From: Gymnothorax reevesii
Taxonomy: Eukaryota; Chordata; Actinopteri; Anguilliformes; Muraenidae
DNA: 64,000 bases
NCBI GenBank assembly: GCA_029721435.1
Contig: CM056583.1
Location: 73,345,120-73,409,119, forward strand
Direction: 5' to 3'
Under the pieces are notes generated by a model, which did not search any database, had not been told where the DNA came from, and was given only the letters and a program-made list of their open reading frames with translations. A program made the position numbers and the translations under genes. Position 1 is the first letter of the stretch. Each line of letters begins with the position of its first letter. This document shows, one piece after another, positions 24,701-33,339 of the stretch.

Positions 24701-25577
24701 AAGAAAAGCTATTCTATACAGCCGCAATAGCAGTGTTGCAGCAATACAGTCACTAAGTTACCACCCTCAGGAAGACATTTCAATTGCACGTTACGTGTAT
24801 TCTTTGACAAGCATGTGAGAATGAATGGTCAAAATATGTTTGCCCCCTGCAATAAAAGTTAAAAATGAAGTACATTTCCCTTTTCGCAAACAAAATACTC
24901 AAAAGCAAATACAAACACAAACTGAAATCTCCATTAGGAGAAGCCCCTGGAAATTCATATCTTGTCAAGCACGCAAGGTTTCTCTCGCATTCTGTCATTA
25001 ATATTTTTATTTATTTCACATCATCACCACAAACTCTACCCGGCAGATGTAAAGATAAAGGCATATATTGCGCCAACCAATAATCTCTATTCAGATTTCA
25101 ATTTCAAGCTATAATAGAAAATATTTCTCTTTTTTTTTGGGACCTGGGGCATTAGCAACTAGATCATCAACCCAACTATCAAAGCATACTAATGCATCAT
25201 TTTTATGCTCAAGTCCTCTTCCTGAGGGTGTACCATGAAGCAAGTTCAATATCTGCCTGGATTCATTTATGTGAGCAGGCTCCACAAATCATGATCTCGC
25301 AATCAGAAATGCCATAAGGGAAGTCACCAAGGCAGGTAAGAAAAGAGCCGCCTTTAAGACATTGAAAACTCCGGCTTTAAACTCATCATACCAGTCGATT
25401 TTCCATTTATCTCGCTTCACACCATACCTCCCAGCTCGCTCAATGTGACACACCGTTACAGTTTATGTATCGTTTCAGCCCAGTATCTGGCTAGATAACG
25501 TTTTCAACTCAGCCCTGTACAAAACTCACCTCGACAGCGCCTTGGGCTTCCCGACCTCCGAGAATCCACCGCAACAT
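6668..25577 (-). CDS. wdr41: wdr41 (WD repeat-containing protein 41), exons 1-11, 3' end missing
   Basis: Eleven exons, read right to left, splice in frame to 360 codons plus one base: 25577-25530, 24686-24571, 21910-21862, 20243-20115, 19769-19707, 10261-10150, 9182-9120, 9008-8901, 7865-7681, 7459-7338 and 6753-6668. The predicted protein matches my recollection of vertebrate WDR41 along its length, with blocks [46 protein letters not shown] and [13 protein letters not shown]. These are WD-repeat blades. In mammals WDR41 binds the C9orf72-SMCR8 complex and brings it to lysosomes through PQLC2, acting in amino-acid sensing and autophagy. Human WDR41 is 459 residues; the last roughly 95 (final WD blade and C-terminus) are not found here, so the last exons probably lie left of base 1. 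Introns are heavily loaded with transposons, especially intron 5 (about 9.4 kb). Identity is very secure; exon edges rest on splice consensus and frame. Confidence 0.95.
7338..7459 (-). CDS. wdr41: wdr41 exon 10
   Basis: 122 nt, residues 292-331 plus two bases. Encodes [20 protein letters not shown] and then [16 protein letters not shown]. Acceptor gttttcag, donor ATGG|gtactg (weak but the only one that keeps frame into exon 11). Confidence 0.92.
7681..7865 (-). CDS. wdr41: wdr41 exon 9
   Basis: 185 nt, residues 230-291, the longest and best conserved exon: [18 protein letters not shown], then [11 protein letters not shown] and the [15 protein letters not shown] segment. Acceptor ccccttag, donor GAG|gtgagg, phase 0. 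It is clearly richer in GC than its surroundings. Confidence 0.96.
7991..8225. mobile_element. Palindromic MITE with an extra internal terminus
   Basis: Lies in wdr41 intron 8. Arms of 91 nt (7991-8081 and 8135-8225) are inverted copies with about three mismatches. The terminus TATACTCTTCCAAAAAAG is also present, perfectly inverted, at the inner end of the spacer (8112-8134). TA at the ends suits a Tc1/mariner-type target. The layout is a 144-bp element plus an inverted duplicate of its left half. Confidence 0.8.
8290..8535. repeat. Dispersed-repeat fragment with GGACGGAC motifs
   Basis: Contains ACGGACGGACGTATG and GGACGGACAGACGG, then ATATACCCC and GGTGGGGG. It resembles the GACGGACGGACATGG/CCCCC edge near 290-325, suggesting one dispersed family. 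Boundaries are not determined. Confidence 0.4.
8901..9008 (-). CDS. wdr41: wdr41 exon 8
   Basis: 108 nt, residues 194-229. Contains YRLNASSSK and then [19 protein letters not shown], which aligns with the family's RLLDHQDNILSLINVN. Acceptor ttccccag, donor AACG|gtgagt. Confidence 0.94.
9120..9182 (-). CDS. wdr41: wdr41 exon 7
   Basis: 63 nt, residues 173-193. Encodes [17 protein letters not shown], a conserved family block. Acceptor ttttaaaag, donor ATCG|gtgagc; phase 1 in and out. Confidence 0.93.
9510..10034. mobile_element. Tc1-like deletion derivative
   Basis: In wdr41 intron 6. Terminal inverted repeats of about 45-50 bp: the left starts CAGCACCGGCCAAAAGTTTG and the right is its inverse, ending CCAAACTTTTGGCCTGAACTG. 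TA dinucleotides flank both ends (9508-9509 and 10035-10036). The inside keeps a short N-terminal transposase remnant (about 9685-9790, minus sense) and is otherwise deleted. Confidence 0.85.
10150..10261 (-). CDS. wdr41: wdr41 exon 6
   Basis: 112 nt, residues 136-172 plus one base. Encodes [20 protein letters not shown] and the following [11 protein letters not shown]. Acceptor ctctgtcag, donor GCAG|gtgcag, ends in phase 1. It sits about 9.4 kb downstream of exon 5. Confidence 0.94.
10832..12522 (-). mobile_element. tRNA-derived SINE (copy 1), split by a LINE
   Basis: Read on the minus strand, the tRNA-like head starts near 12522, with A box TAGCTCACTCGG and B box GGGTTTGAGCCCC. The body follows and the poly(A) tail is at 10846-10832. 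A perfect 13-bp target duplication ATACTGCTCATCT flanks it (10819-10831 and 12523-12535). The body is interrupted at 11214-12407 by an L2 LINE; removing that gives a SINE of about 500 bp. A second copy at 38750-39210 is uninterrupted at this point and confirms the junction. Confidence 0.88.
11214..12407 (-). mobile_element. 5'-truncated L2-clade LINE inserted in the SINE
   Basis: Minus-strand reverse-transcriptase remains: [20 protein letters not shown] and then LYADDSQLY (catalytic YADD) near 12190-12300, followed by the typical C-terminal block [41 protein letters not shown] and FKSRLKTHL (about 11430-11830). The 3' end is a (CTTA)n tail on the minus strand at 11214-11226. Frameshifts and a poly(A) run near 11720 break it. 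The endonuclease and the N-terminus of the reverse transcriptase are missing. Confidence 0.88.
13188..13896. mobile_element. Harbinger-type MITE, CpG-rich
   Basis: Terminal inverted repeats AGGCCCAGTCACACAGC / GCTGTGTGACTGGGCCT, flanked by TAA on both sides (13185-13187, 13897-13899), the TWA target typical of PIF/Harbinger. The 709-bp interior is packed with TGCGTGATT and GCGCAATTC-like words and is far richer in CpG than its surroundings. No transposase. Confidence 0.75.
14088..14678. mobile_element. hAT-type MITE
   Basis: Ends CAGTGTTTCCCAAAGT and CTTTTC-type inverse TTTGGGAATCCCTG. The 8-bp flanks are CATTAGAG (14080-14087) and CATTCGAG (14679-14686), one mismatch. The inside is AT-rich with an (AAT)n/(AAC)n microsatellite at about 14446-14545. 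Confidence 0.8.
15255..16826 (-). mobile_element. Tc1-like transposon, copy B, nearly full length
   Basis: Ends CAACCCCAATTCTG and CAGTTCC-inverse GGAACTGGGGCAG, with TA at 15253-15254 and 16827-16828. Minus-strand transposase is in broken frames: N-terminal DNA-binding part at 16433-16227 ([16 protein letters not shown]), catalytic part at 15926-15714 ([17 protein letters not shown], then [12 protein letters not shown] with the second Asp), and stops between. Not functional. Confidence 0.88.
16843..17746 (-). mobile_element. Tc1-like copy C, partial, split by a TTAA MITE
   Basis: Starts inside the transposase N-terminus directly after copy B and runs to a GGGGTTG terminus near 17746. The sequence parallels copies A and B closely (for example ATGAGACCTTCAAAGCCT). 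A 270-bp insert at 17036-17305 interrupts it. Confidence 0.8.
17036..17305. mobile_element. piggyBac-type MITE inserted at TTAA in Tc1 copy C
   Basis: Ends CCCTCTATTAACC and GGTTCATAGAGGG (12 of 13 paired), flanked by TTAA on both sides (17032-17035, 17306-17309). Copies A and B carry the empty site, TTTTTAAAGTATTTGAC or its variant, so the insertion is proven by comparison within the window. No coding capacity. Confidence 0.88.
18118..18490. repeat. Tandem repeat, period about 152 bp, 2.5 copies
   Basis: GGTCAATTGGACAAATGGTT recurs as GTCAATTGGACAAATAGTT and GGTCAATAGGACAAATATTT at 18130, 18282 and 18435. GGTATGATGTCAT, GAGGTCATGACCTT and TTGAACCA also repeat. The embedding block ends in ATACCCCCGGAACGCC and seems to be a separate element inside the hAT. 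Confidence 0.75.
18727..18933 (+). pseudogene. hAT transposase fragment
   Basis: 68 codons including [20 protein letters not shown] and [20 protein letters not shown]. The [10 protein letters not shown] block is a hallmark of hAT transposases and holds the first catalytic Asp. VDETTDD is repeated because 24 bases are duplicated in tandem. Only about a tenth of a normal transposase remains. Confidence 0.78.
19707..19769 (-). CDS. wdr41: wdr41 exon 5, with a GC donor
   Basis: 63 nt, 21 codons (residues 115-135), [21 protein letters not shown]. Acceptor is cgtctcag. The donor reads AAG|gcaagt, a GC-AG intron start with otherwise ideal consensus. This keeps phase 0 into exon 6 (AK|CLLVL, compare the family's VK|CLTVL). 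Confidence 0.9.
20115..20243 (-). CDS. wdr41: wdr41 exon 4
   Basis: 129 nt, 43 codons (residues 72-114), from [18 protein letters not shown] to [11 protein letters not shown]. The donor is read as AGT|gtatcc because only this site keeps the frame into exon 5 (LS|LWDPETG, as in the family's DRTVIVWDG). The nearby gtgtat site one base pair earlier in the codon series breaks the frame. The donor consensus is weak. Confidence 0.9.
20400..20840 (-). pseudogene. Tc1-like transposase remnant
   Basis: In wdr41 intron 3, just above exon 4. Minus-strand pieces resemble Tc1 transposase: CFVVQQVNI, a HGMGDL-like turn, and [16 protein letters not shown]. Stops and frameshifts throughout; ends not recognised. 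Confidence 0.65.
20841..21840. other. wdr41 intron 3, no recognisable feature
   Basis: AT-rich DNA with a run of C-rich sequence at 21628-21665 but no gene. The frame at 21028-21396 (+) resembles nothing known to me. Confidence 0.4.
21862..21910 (-). CDS. wdr41: wdr41 exon 3
   Basis: A 49-nt exon with acceptor ctcgcag and donor CAG|gttggt. It completes the arginine begun in exon 2 and encodes [16 protein letters not shown], the end of WD blade 1. Ends in phase 0. Confidence 0.95.
22440..23700. repeat. Probable dispersed repeat in wdr41 intron 2
   Basis: CAACGCCATCCGGCGTCAAC near 22535 is a short palindrome like GGAACGCCATTCGGCGTTC at 18660. The following AT-rich text (CCAAGTTTGGTGATGTACAG, then ATTGATTTATAACC) has the look of a fish interspersed repeat of that same group. 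Boundaries are unclear. Confidence 0.35.
24571..24686 (-). CDS. wdr41: wdr41 exon 2
   Basis: Acceptor ctgcag, donor CAG|gtaagt, 116 nt, ends in phase 2. Encodes residues 17-54, including [13 protein letters not shown] and the first WD blade segment [14 protein letters not shown]. Confidence 0.95.
25224..25430. mobile_element. MITE in wdr41 intron 1
   Basis: Imperfect terminal inverted repeats: GGGTGTACCATGAAGCAAG on the left, CTCGCTTCACACCATACC on the right. The right half (GAAAACTCCGG, TTTATCTCGCTT) parallels the element at 32436-32633, so both belong to one family. Confidence 0.6.
25530..25577 (-). CDS. wdr41: wdr41 exon 1 (coding part)
   Basis: Codes 16 residues beginning [13 protein letters not shown], matching the WDR41 amino terminus. 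The donor is GAG|gtgagt and leaves phase 0. The ATG lies at 25575-25577 and no upstream in-frame start is needed. A possible acceptor (AACAG) lies about 20 bases upstream of the ATG, so an additional 5' non-coding exon may exist. Confidence 0.92.
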
Positions 25578-26293
25578 GTCAATCCAGAAAACAGGACTGT
25601 TGTTTCGGTTTTGGAAAGAGGAACAAAGGTTTCCATATTTTAACTTGGTGTAATTCAATATAGGCTACAATGGATCATGTCAGTTTGACGGCGCACTCCT
25701 CGTTCACCTCGTGTATTGCACGTACACCAGGAAAGCATATCCAAAGAAGAAGAATCCTATCCAACGACCAAGCTTTTTTTGTCCGGTATACGAGAAGTGG
25801 ACATATCTCGTGTAACGGTATACGAGAAGTGCGCCTTCACGACTTTGCATTAACTTTGAATGTAATCGGTCATGCGAAATATTCGTTTCGCGTTCGGTGT
25901 GAAAGCAGCTTTAACTGGGCTTCACTTAACCTCACCGCGAATCAGTAATCAGAAGTTAGCGTTGACTAACTGTTAGACAATATACACAATAAAACCAGGG
26001 GAGGGCAAGAACTGCACCACAGAACAGACACTGTACACAGATGCTCAGGCAAATTGTCACTGCTGTTTCCTGAAAATCACCGGTGTTGAGGGTTCCCACT
26101 TCGTATAGTTATCAAGCAATTCAAGCCGATAAGTTTGATTATCAAACAAACAGTTTTAGCCTCCCTGGCCCAAAATGGCTAACGTTAGCGAGACCAAACC
26201 TTACTGAGTCAACTTAACGTTACATCAGTGTAGATGAGTGGCGACTACGCCACTAACCAACTTGAAGTTAACGCTAGATTTCCTAGATCTTAC

Positions 26294-26410
26294 CTTTCGC
26301 AGAATTCGCTTAACGGTAGTGTTATGAATCCCTTTTTGCATGAAATTAGCTAATGTTGCCGCCACCCCTCTTTTGGATTTTTCCGCCAGCATTCAAAATG
26401 TTTTCATAAT
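26294..26410 (-). other. Candidate 5' non-coding first exon of wdr41
   Basis: A strong donor, GCGAAAG|gtaagatc, sits at 26294/26293. It is preceded on the minus strand by an open frame starting near 26392 (MLAEKSKRGVAATLANFM). A pyrimidine-rich stretch and CAG at about 25597 could act as its acceptor just before the wdr41 ATG. If spliced this way, the upstream frame would end before the main ATG and be a uORF. The upstream boundary is a guess; no transcript evidence is available. It could equally be a chance donor. Confidence 0.3.
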
Positions 26411-27261
26411 GGCCACATCACAAGCTATAGCTACTAGCCCTGCTACCACAGTTATAATAGTAATCCCTAAAAACTGTCTGTAAACACTTCTGGCATATTT
26501 TGCTCAGCACCTCATTCATGTGACTTTATCTACGGAAGCTGTTGAGGGACAAACAGACAGACTTTAATAAGAACTCCAACGGTAGAGCAGTGTGAGAACT
26601 GTCACCCGCCATAAAACTTAAAGAAGAAGAAGAAGCAGTTGAGAATTAATGATAAGAAAGCATGTTTGAAATACTGCGCATGCTCAAGCAATGATGTCAA
26701 GTACTGTAGTTTAATGTTAATCTCACCGACGCCCCATAATTGTACTCAAATTTTGTAATGAATTGAATCGTCCCTTTGTCAACATACAACCATGCGTCCT
26801 GCCAACCCTTCCTGCTCAGTTGGAGGCTATGCAGTGGTCTTTAAAGGGCCCATTCTTGGAGAATTACTTCCTGTATTGGAATCTGAAATGTCTTTTAATT
26901 CTAAGTATGTCTTAATTCAATTCAGACTGTTTAGATGTGTTTATAACTTTGGAGTGCAGGAAAGCCCTGTGGTAGGCTCATTGACCAATTGCACAGCCGG
27001 TGGTGCATGCCTGCGGGGCAGCTTGGGATTCTGACATGAATCTGGAAAGATGAACTTCAAGAGGACTCTGTTGCTGGGGTTGGACCCTTAATTAAACAGA
27101 CACTATCACAACACTCGCATGTGTGAGTTTTAATAATATGCAAAGATTTTCAAGGGTTACAAACTCAAAGATTTACTGGGAGAATCTTGAGGATATTTTT
27201 AACTCTGTGTTTGAAAGGATTTTGTAATTGTTTTGCTGTCTGGCTTTTGCAAACGTTTGCA

Positions 27262-27262
<1 letters not shown>

Positions 27263-27299
<37 letters not shown>
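27263..27299. repeat. (ATA)n microsatellite
   Basis: About 12 units. Confidence 0.95.
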
Positions 27300-28712
27300 T
27301 AACCATACAGAATTATTTTGGCCTGCTGGCGAGGAATGAGGAGGCAATTCCAGGGAGATGACTGAAAAATTTACAGTTTTGCTTACTTTCTTGTAAAACT
27401 AACTAACATAAATAGAATTACCTTAGGGCACTTGTATCTTTTGCAAGTGTGGGAGCACTTGGTCTACCAAGAGAACTGGACATAGCAATCGGGTACGTCC
27501 GTGTGAAGGAAAAATCTTGAGCGTTGCTGTCTTTTCCGTTGTGGTGCCACCTCAAAACCACGAATAAAACAAAAACTAAAGAAAGCTGAGTCTTGTTTGA
27601 AACAGCTCTCCATGCAATAAATTACTTATAATAATGAAAAAATTATAAGCAAAGAATTAGAGCTAAAAAAAAAAAAAACAAGTTTGGACTCCAAAACAAG
27701 AATGACATTAAAATATAAAAACAATAATCAATCGAAAAAGCAAATTTGCTGAAATATCGTAGAGTGAATAGATTGCAACCATAATACTTTATACTTGAAG
27801 ATCCTCAAAATTCTCTTGAAAATCTAAGGTGAATGATTTTAAGATTGAAGCCAAGATTTGCGCATGTGCATGTCTGGTAGGGCCCCCTTCCCGTCCTTAA
27901 ACCCAAAACCTCTCATTCTTTCAGTCTAAAGTTTTTTTATGAGGCATTTCCCCAAGGGTATTATTGAAAAGATATGGGGTTTTTTTCCAGTGTAAATTTC
28001 TGGTTAAATATAGTTTAAAACATAGGCTACTGAATGATAAATATTAGCCAGTAAAAATCTCCAATTGCGCAATGCAAAATTGACTCTGGGTGACTCTTTG
28101 ATCATAATACCACTTATGGCCACTAGATGCCAGTCCATTACAAGATGACGCTAGTAAGCCATCAGAGCTTTGATAAATTTTCCTTTGTGGACTGTTTCAC
28201 AAGAGGTATGCAGCAAGGCTTATTGCAAATGTGTGTTAGTATTTATGCTGACGTATGATGCTTCCATGTACAGTCCAGGGAGCCGTGTCCGACATAAGGT
28301 TCTATCTGTACTTTCGGGGTTCATGAAATATTTTGTTGTCCAAAATTTGTCGATCCATCAATATTTTTGAACATCCCCCTATCTGTTAATTCAGCATATA
28401 GCTGAGAGTGAAATACCATTATGGTCAGCTTGCAAACAAAGGGTATCTTTCCTCCACAGTCATAAATATTATCAGGGAAGCTCTAAATGGACAAAAGGAA
28501 ACAGTTTTCTCTCTTTTTTTTAGCATTTTTGTCAAATTAAGTTGCAGTGCATGCTGGAATCTGAAATGGTAATATAATTATATTTACACATATAAATCTA
28601 TTTGATAGATTTATTTCTTTTAACCCTAACATTACATCTCTGCGTTTGTGTACACTTTGGAAAATACACAGTACCACCTCAACCGTGACACTTTTTAAAA
28701 ATATTTTTATCT

Positions 28713-28731
28713 TTTTTTTTTTTTTTTTTTA
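28713..28731. repeat. Poly(T) run
   Basis: About 19 T; no element could be attached to it. Confidence 0.8.
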
Positions 28732-28779
28732 ATAATAAGCTATTTGTTACCTGGGCAGCTCATTTAGATTACTCACTGC

Positions 28780-29160
28780 TCATGAGAGGCTTTAACACTG
28801 GAGGAAAAAAAGAAAAAGTTGACAGTGCAGCCCCTTGTCCCAATCAAATGTTTCTGTTACAATGCAAATCCTATTCTCTAGGACCAATAAATGGAGAATA
28901 ATTGACTGTTTGTGTCGTTGAGCAAGTATTTGGAGATTACCATAACATGACACTGAGGTAACCTCCTCCCTGTGGTGACAGCCCCTCCAGCATGAGGCTT
29001 TTCTCTCGATTGAGATGGCACAGGGCTGATGGCTGTGACCTTCATGGTGGCTTAGATCCCCGGCTGGCACTGATTTTTGATTTAGTGTCGATCTGCTGCG
29101 CTTGTCAGGGTCTGCAAGGTGCTTTCCATGCGCTAATAGAATAGCTCAAGGGCAGCGCTG
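28780..29160. promoter_or_regulatory. Candidate conserved non-coding element 1
   Basis: Unique-looking DNA with balanced composition in an AT-rich desert, with ATGCAAATCC (octamer-like), CCAATAAA, TGACAGCCCC and GATTGAG words. The call is by appearance and by position between wdr41 and otp only. Confidence 0.3.
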
Positions 29161-29180
29161 GGAAAAGGGGGGACGGGGAT

Positions 29181-29196
29181 GGGGGGGGGGGGGGGG
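29181..29196. repeat. G16 run
   Basis: Sixteen G in a row next to further G-rich text (29160-29210), a possible G-quadruplex site on the plus strand. Confidence 0.8.
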
Positions 29197-29420
29197 TTGG
29201 GGTGGAGTGTGTAACTATCTGCTTTCTGAGAGGTCCTTAGCAAGAGAGTTCTGCTTTTTCTGTCCGTCTAGTGAAAAGCTTATAATCCCTTAAGGGAGGA
29301 GAAGTCAGAGTGACAGTGGAGGGAACAGAATCAATGAGTAAGAGTGAGAGAATATGGATCATAACGAGTATAATAGCTAAATTACTACAGTGTCTCTCAT
29401 ATATTTACAGTTCAAGTGTT

Positions 29421-29424
29421 TATA

Positions 29425-29472
<48 letters not shown>
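29421..29472. repeat. (TA)n microsatellite
   Basis: About 25 TA units with one G interruption. Confidence 0.95.
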
Positions 29473-29473
<1 letters not shown>

Positions 29474-31087
29474 CTTTTTGTGATCTGCTGTCGTTTTGAT
29501 GATGTTATATAACTTCTATTTTTATTGTGTAATGGCTAATGGCTTGCAATGAAAGCTGCTATCATTTCACTTTATGGTTACCTCATAATACTTTTAAACC
29601 AAATGATTAATATGTGAATACCTAATGAGCCAATTTTTACAAGTCAATTTATTCCCTTCCGTGAATGTTCTTAGACCGTCAGTAAGTCAATGAAGATGAA
29701 AATAATGCTCATGGAATTTCCTTTCTTAAATGGTTACGTTTGCTGGAAATCAACATGTTGCATAGACTTTTTTTTACCGTGTCTCTGCACCATGAACAGG
29801 ATTCTTGAATCATAATACCAATAATGGAAAAAATGGGATTTGTTGTTGCATTATGCGCAGCTAGCTTTTTAAGGGTATTTTTAGTTCACATTATCTATTT
29901 TTATAAACTTGTGCGCATATTCCAGCATGCGGCAGTTATCCTCCATCTTAGGATGGTTGATTTGACATATTTTATGAATTCTGTATTTTTGTCATAATAA
30001 ATTCTCTTGTGAAGATTAAATTAATTTAGAAAGCCTTGAGGTGCATATTCTTTGTTATTAAATGTAATGCTCCCTTTCAATTGATACCCTTCCTGACATT
30101 ATAGATATCTTTACTAAAAAATACAGTATGTACTATTTATTGACCAGCTTACGCTGTACTTTGCATGCTGCAACATTATTTGTGCCATTGGGAGACACAA
30201 TGATAACATTTGCTTGTAGTTCTATAGAGTGTGAAATCTGTTTGGCGGTGTGAATGAGCATACAAAATAATAAGCCTGCTAATCTTATGTATAAAGGGTC
30301 AGTGTGAGTGAAGGTTTCAGTTTTTGTCCCTCATTAGGGCACCTTGTCGTACTAAGTCTAGATTGAGCAATATGATAAGTCAGTTTCCTGAAGAACACAT
30401 TTGTAGCATTGGGTTAAAATGAAATCAGTCCTGTTCTCACATGGGCCCTTTTGATAACAAGTCCGGACATTCAAGTTCATCTGTTTTCTGACTGTCTGAT
30501 CTGCGGAATACAACTTATCTTTGACATGTCGTTATCTCTCCCAGGGTGCAATGATCAGTTTCCAGAAATAAGAGACTTAACACAGGACAATAAGCCAGCG
30601 AGCTGTTCAAGATCAAAGCTGGGGCTCTGAATGTGTAGATCAAGAGTCAAATATGAATTCATTCGGCTTTTTGCCTTCACTGTGAAGAGGTATATTTGTC
30701 AACCTCATGCGTAACATTGTGCACCTCAGTTTAGCTAACCATGATACGCACTATTTTAAATTAACTGAAGGGTTCCTTACAAGTCTTTACACCTTGGAGC
30801 ATCTCGTTGTTGGTAAGAAGAACCAACATTGCTGGTGTTGTCCTGAGTTGTGCAACAATGAAAGAAGAATAACAACACTCTATTTCAGGGGCCAGGATAC
30901 TGCACACACCACACACCATATCACTGCATCGAACTGGAAATAGTTCAACTGTTATAGGCAGGCACCGGAGCAGAGAGACCAGGCCACACCCACAGCACTT
31001 ATGGTTTTGAAACAAGGTGTCAAACATGAGAAATGGAACACATCTTGCCTGTGAGAGCCAATGATATTAGTTCCTCCAGCAGGAGAG

Positions 31088-31090
<3 letters not shown>
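29473..31090. other. Gene-free interval
   Basis: AT-rich, no recognisable transposon. The part 30430-30690 is more balanced in composition and could hold regulatory DNA. The frame at 30707-30943 (+) has no known family. Confidence 0.4.

Positions 31091-31091
<1 letters not shown>

Positions 31092-31122
<31 letters not shown>
31092..31122. repeat. (GA)n microsatellite
   Basis: About 15 GA units. Confidence 0.95.
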
Positions 31123-31125
<3 letters not shown>

Positions 31126-31232
31126 ATCATCCCATCGCAGCCCATCACAGCTCCTGAAAGGAAAACAAATTGTTATTATGATAGAAGAAGAATTAAGCTA
31201 TAATCTAGAGGAGAGTTGGCTACCGAAGTAAA

Positions 31233-31278
31233 TAAGTGAGTCTCCCATTGAGGCTTGTAAAACTGGGAGACTCATTTA
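31233..31278. repeat. Perfect short hairpin
   Basis: TGAGTCTCCCA (31237-31247) and TGGGAGACTCA (31264-31274) pair fully around a 16-base loop. Four more flanking pairs, one of them G-T, extend the stem to 15. Confidence 0.75.
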
Positions 31279-32435
31279 GGACCAGCAGGCTCTGCTGTCC
31301 CTCCAGATTACCCACCTACTGCATTCTGCTTTATTTATGAATTTTCTCCTTGTTCAATACAAATTCTGACTCCATTGCTGATTCTGTCCGGTGTAAGTTA
31401 TTATTCTAGGTTTGAGTGTAACATGATGGATTATATCAAATTCAAATTTTTATTTTATTTGATGACTTCTGTCATTATAGCATGATTTCATAAATATTAT
31501 ATCTAACCAAGCTTATGCTGTAGTGTGCCTGGTGTGCTTATCGCAGTATTCATCCAATTAGAGGATGGTTATGAAACACTAAGTGATCGCGTGTATTATT
31601 TCTTGTCATCTGTTTGGTTTCAGTGAAAATGTGAAATCGCTTTCTCAATGAATGGTGGGAGCTGGTTGTGGAAATTAAAGCTCTGAAATGATGAAGCTCC
31701 ACATGTGTATTCACTGAGCACAAAATATATTGCACATACACCTGAATCTACTTATGTGTGTGTAAAGTGGAAGAGAATTCATGAAATTATTAACGAATCT
31801 GTGTATGTCTTCAGATGAAGGCAGGGAATTTAAATTATTTGATTTGTTCCCGACCTAATTCATTGCCTGTGCACAGCATCTGCACAAACTGTGTTTTATT
31901 CATCATCACTCTTCTCTTCTCATCATTCTTCTGGCTGCAGTGGGCTCCATGTCTGCCCTGAAACTGAGAGAATGATGTAAACATTGAGACTGAGTACTGC
32001 GCTTGATATATGCAGAGTACCTAGGAATTGAAGATATACAATCCCAATGATAACAAATAAACATACGAAGACTTTGGTTCCAAACTGCTATGAGTACCAA
32101 AATTACGAAAGCTGAGATAATACCGTAGTGTGATAGTCCTGTGTTTCTTATACATGGTGCAGTATCCGTTTCTGGAAATTTGTACTATAAGGTGTATTTT
32201 CTCATGGTCACAGTTTGTGTTTTTTATAAAATGCAATAGGCGCCAACTCAGAAAAAGCTGATTTACTCAATATGAGTGAAATGGATGTATTACCTTTTTG
32301 GAAACAAACTCTTCAGCATGAACTTGAAAGTGCTATTTACTTCAAATTATGATAAATATGAAAAATCAGTTCATGGGTTTTATTTCTTATGTTAGAAATA
32401 TCAACTTTTTTGTTTATATTTATAGTTTACACAAA

Positions 32436-32633
32436 GGGGTGAGCTGAGAGGCAAATTCAACATTAGCCAGGCTTTCTTTGTATAGTCTGGCTCAACAAAG
32501 CCTAAACTCTCAATCAGAGGTACCATACATAACAGAGGCAGGTTACGAGAGAACACCTACATGATATTGAAAACCCTGGTTTTAGGCTCAAGATACCCTG
32601 TTAACCCACTTATCTCGCTTTGTAGCTCACCCC
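32436..32633. mobile_element. MITE with GGGGTGAGCT ends
   Basis: Perfect 10-bp terminal inverted repeats GGGGTGAGCT / AGCTCACCCC enclose 198 bp containing GAAAACCCTGGTTTTAGGCT and TTATCTCGCTTTG. A diverged relative is in wdr41 intron 1. Confidence 0.65.
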
Positions 32634-32865
32634 ATGGATGAAAGGGCTAAATTGGATCACTCTTATAGGGCACTCAAGGAGTACATATTGCCACTAAGTC
32701 CATGGTTTTGATTTACTAGCACTTAAAATTATCTGCAGAATCTGGATCTGTACCCGGATTGGTCTCGGAATTCAATCACCTCTTCCTGTTCATACAATCC
32801 TACTTCCCATAAAATTTTGTGGTAATCTGTGGTGATAATAGTTTATAAGTAATCCTGTGGACAAA

Positions 32866-32887
32866 TACACACACACACACACACACA
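32866..32887. repeat. (CA)n microsatellite
   Basis: About 11 CA units. Confidence 0.9.
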
Positions 32888-32989
32888 TGCAAGTGATCGC
32901 AATGCCTCCTGGCAGAGCTAGTAAATATGCCGATGAGAAGGTAGAGCGGAGAAAGCTTGGAATGCCTCTTCACCCAGTCTCTCATAGCT

Positions 32990-33240
32990 AAAGTGAAACA
33001 TGTATGATGTTACCTGTGGAAGTGTTTCTGGGCCAGTACGGATCAACAGTCCCTGTATTCCATCACAGACCAATGCCCTAGTGCAGCTCTGGAGAGAGCT
33101 ATCGGTGACATCATCTTTTGGGTGAGATGTTAAACCAAGGTCTTGACTTATTGCGGTGACTGAAGATCTCACAACCCTCATCACAAACAGTTGGGTGTTC
33201 TTTAGTGTTCTGACTTTATTCACACCTTGTTTCATTCAAG
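32990..33240 (+). repeat. Dispersed fish repeat (SINE/LINE tail-like)
   Basis: GGGTGAGATGTTAAACCAAG and the following TCTTGACTTATTG resemble a word series (GATGAGACGTTAAACCGAGG and similar) that I know as a very common teleost interspersed repeat. Family and boundaries are not certain. Confidence 0.4.
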
Positions 33241-33339
33241 CTGCCTCCTAATCATCTCCTGATTAAATTTGTGAAAGAGAAAAAAATTCTCCCTCTCAAA
33301 TTCAGCTGATAAATGAAATGATCTCTCTATCAATTTAAA

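Larger units (their letters stand above)
25578..28780. other. wdr41 upstream region
   Basis: Holds the candidate 5' exon at 26294, a 16-bp direct repeat CGGTATACGAGAAGTG at 25794 and 25816, and an (ATA)n run at 27263-27299. The wdr41 promoter should be in or near 25.6-26.6 kb. No other gene is seen. Confidence 0.5.

Noticed and set aside
26792..27034. 80-codon plus-strand frame upstream of wdr41
   Set aside because: No known family and no promoter or splice support; may lie in a repeat.
29160..29293. Gly-rich plus-strand frame
   Set aside because: It is the translation of the G-rich tract.
31233..31278. MicroRNA gene
   Set aside because: The 15-pair stem is shorter than a normal precursor; kept only as a finding.
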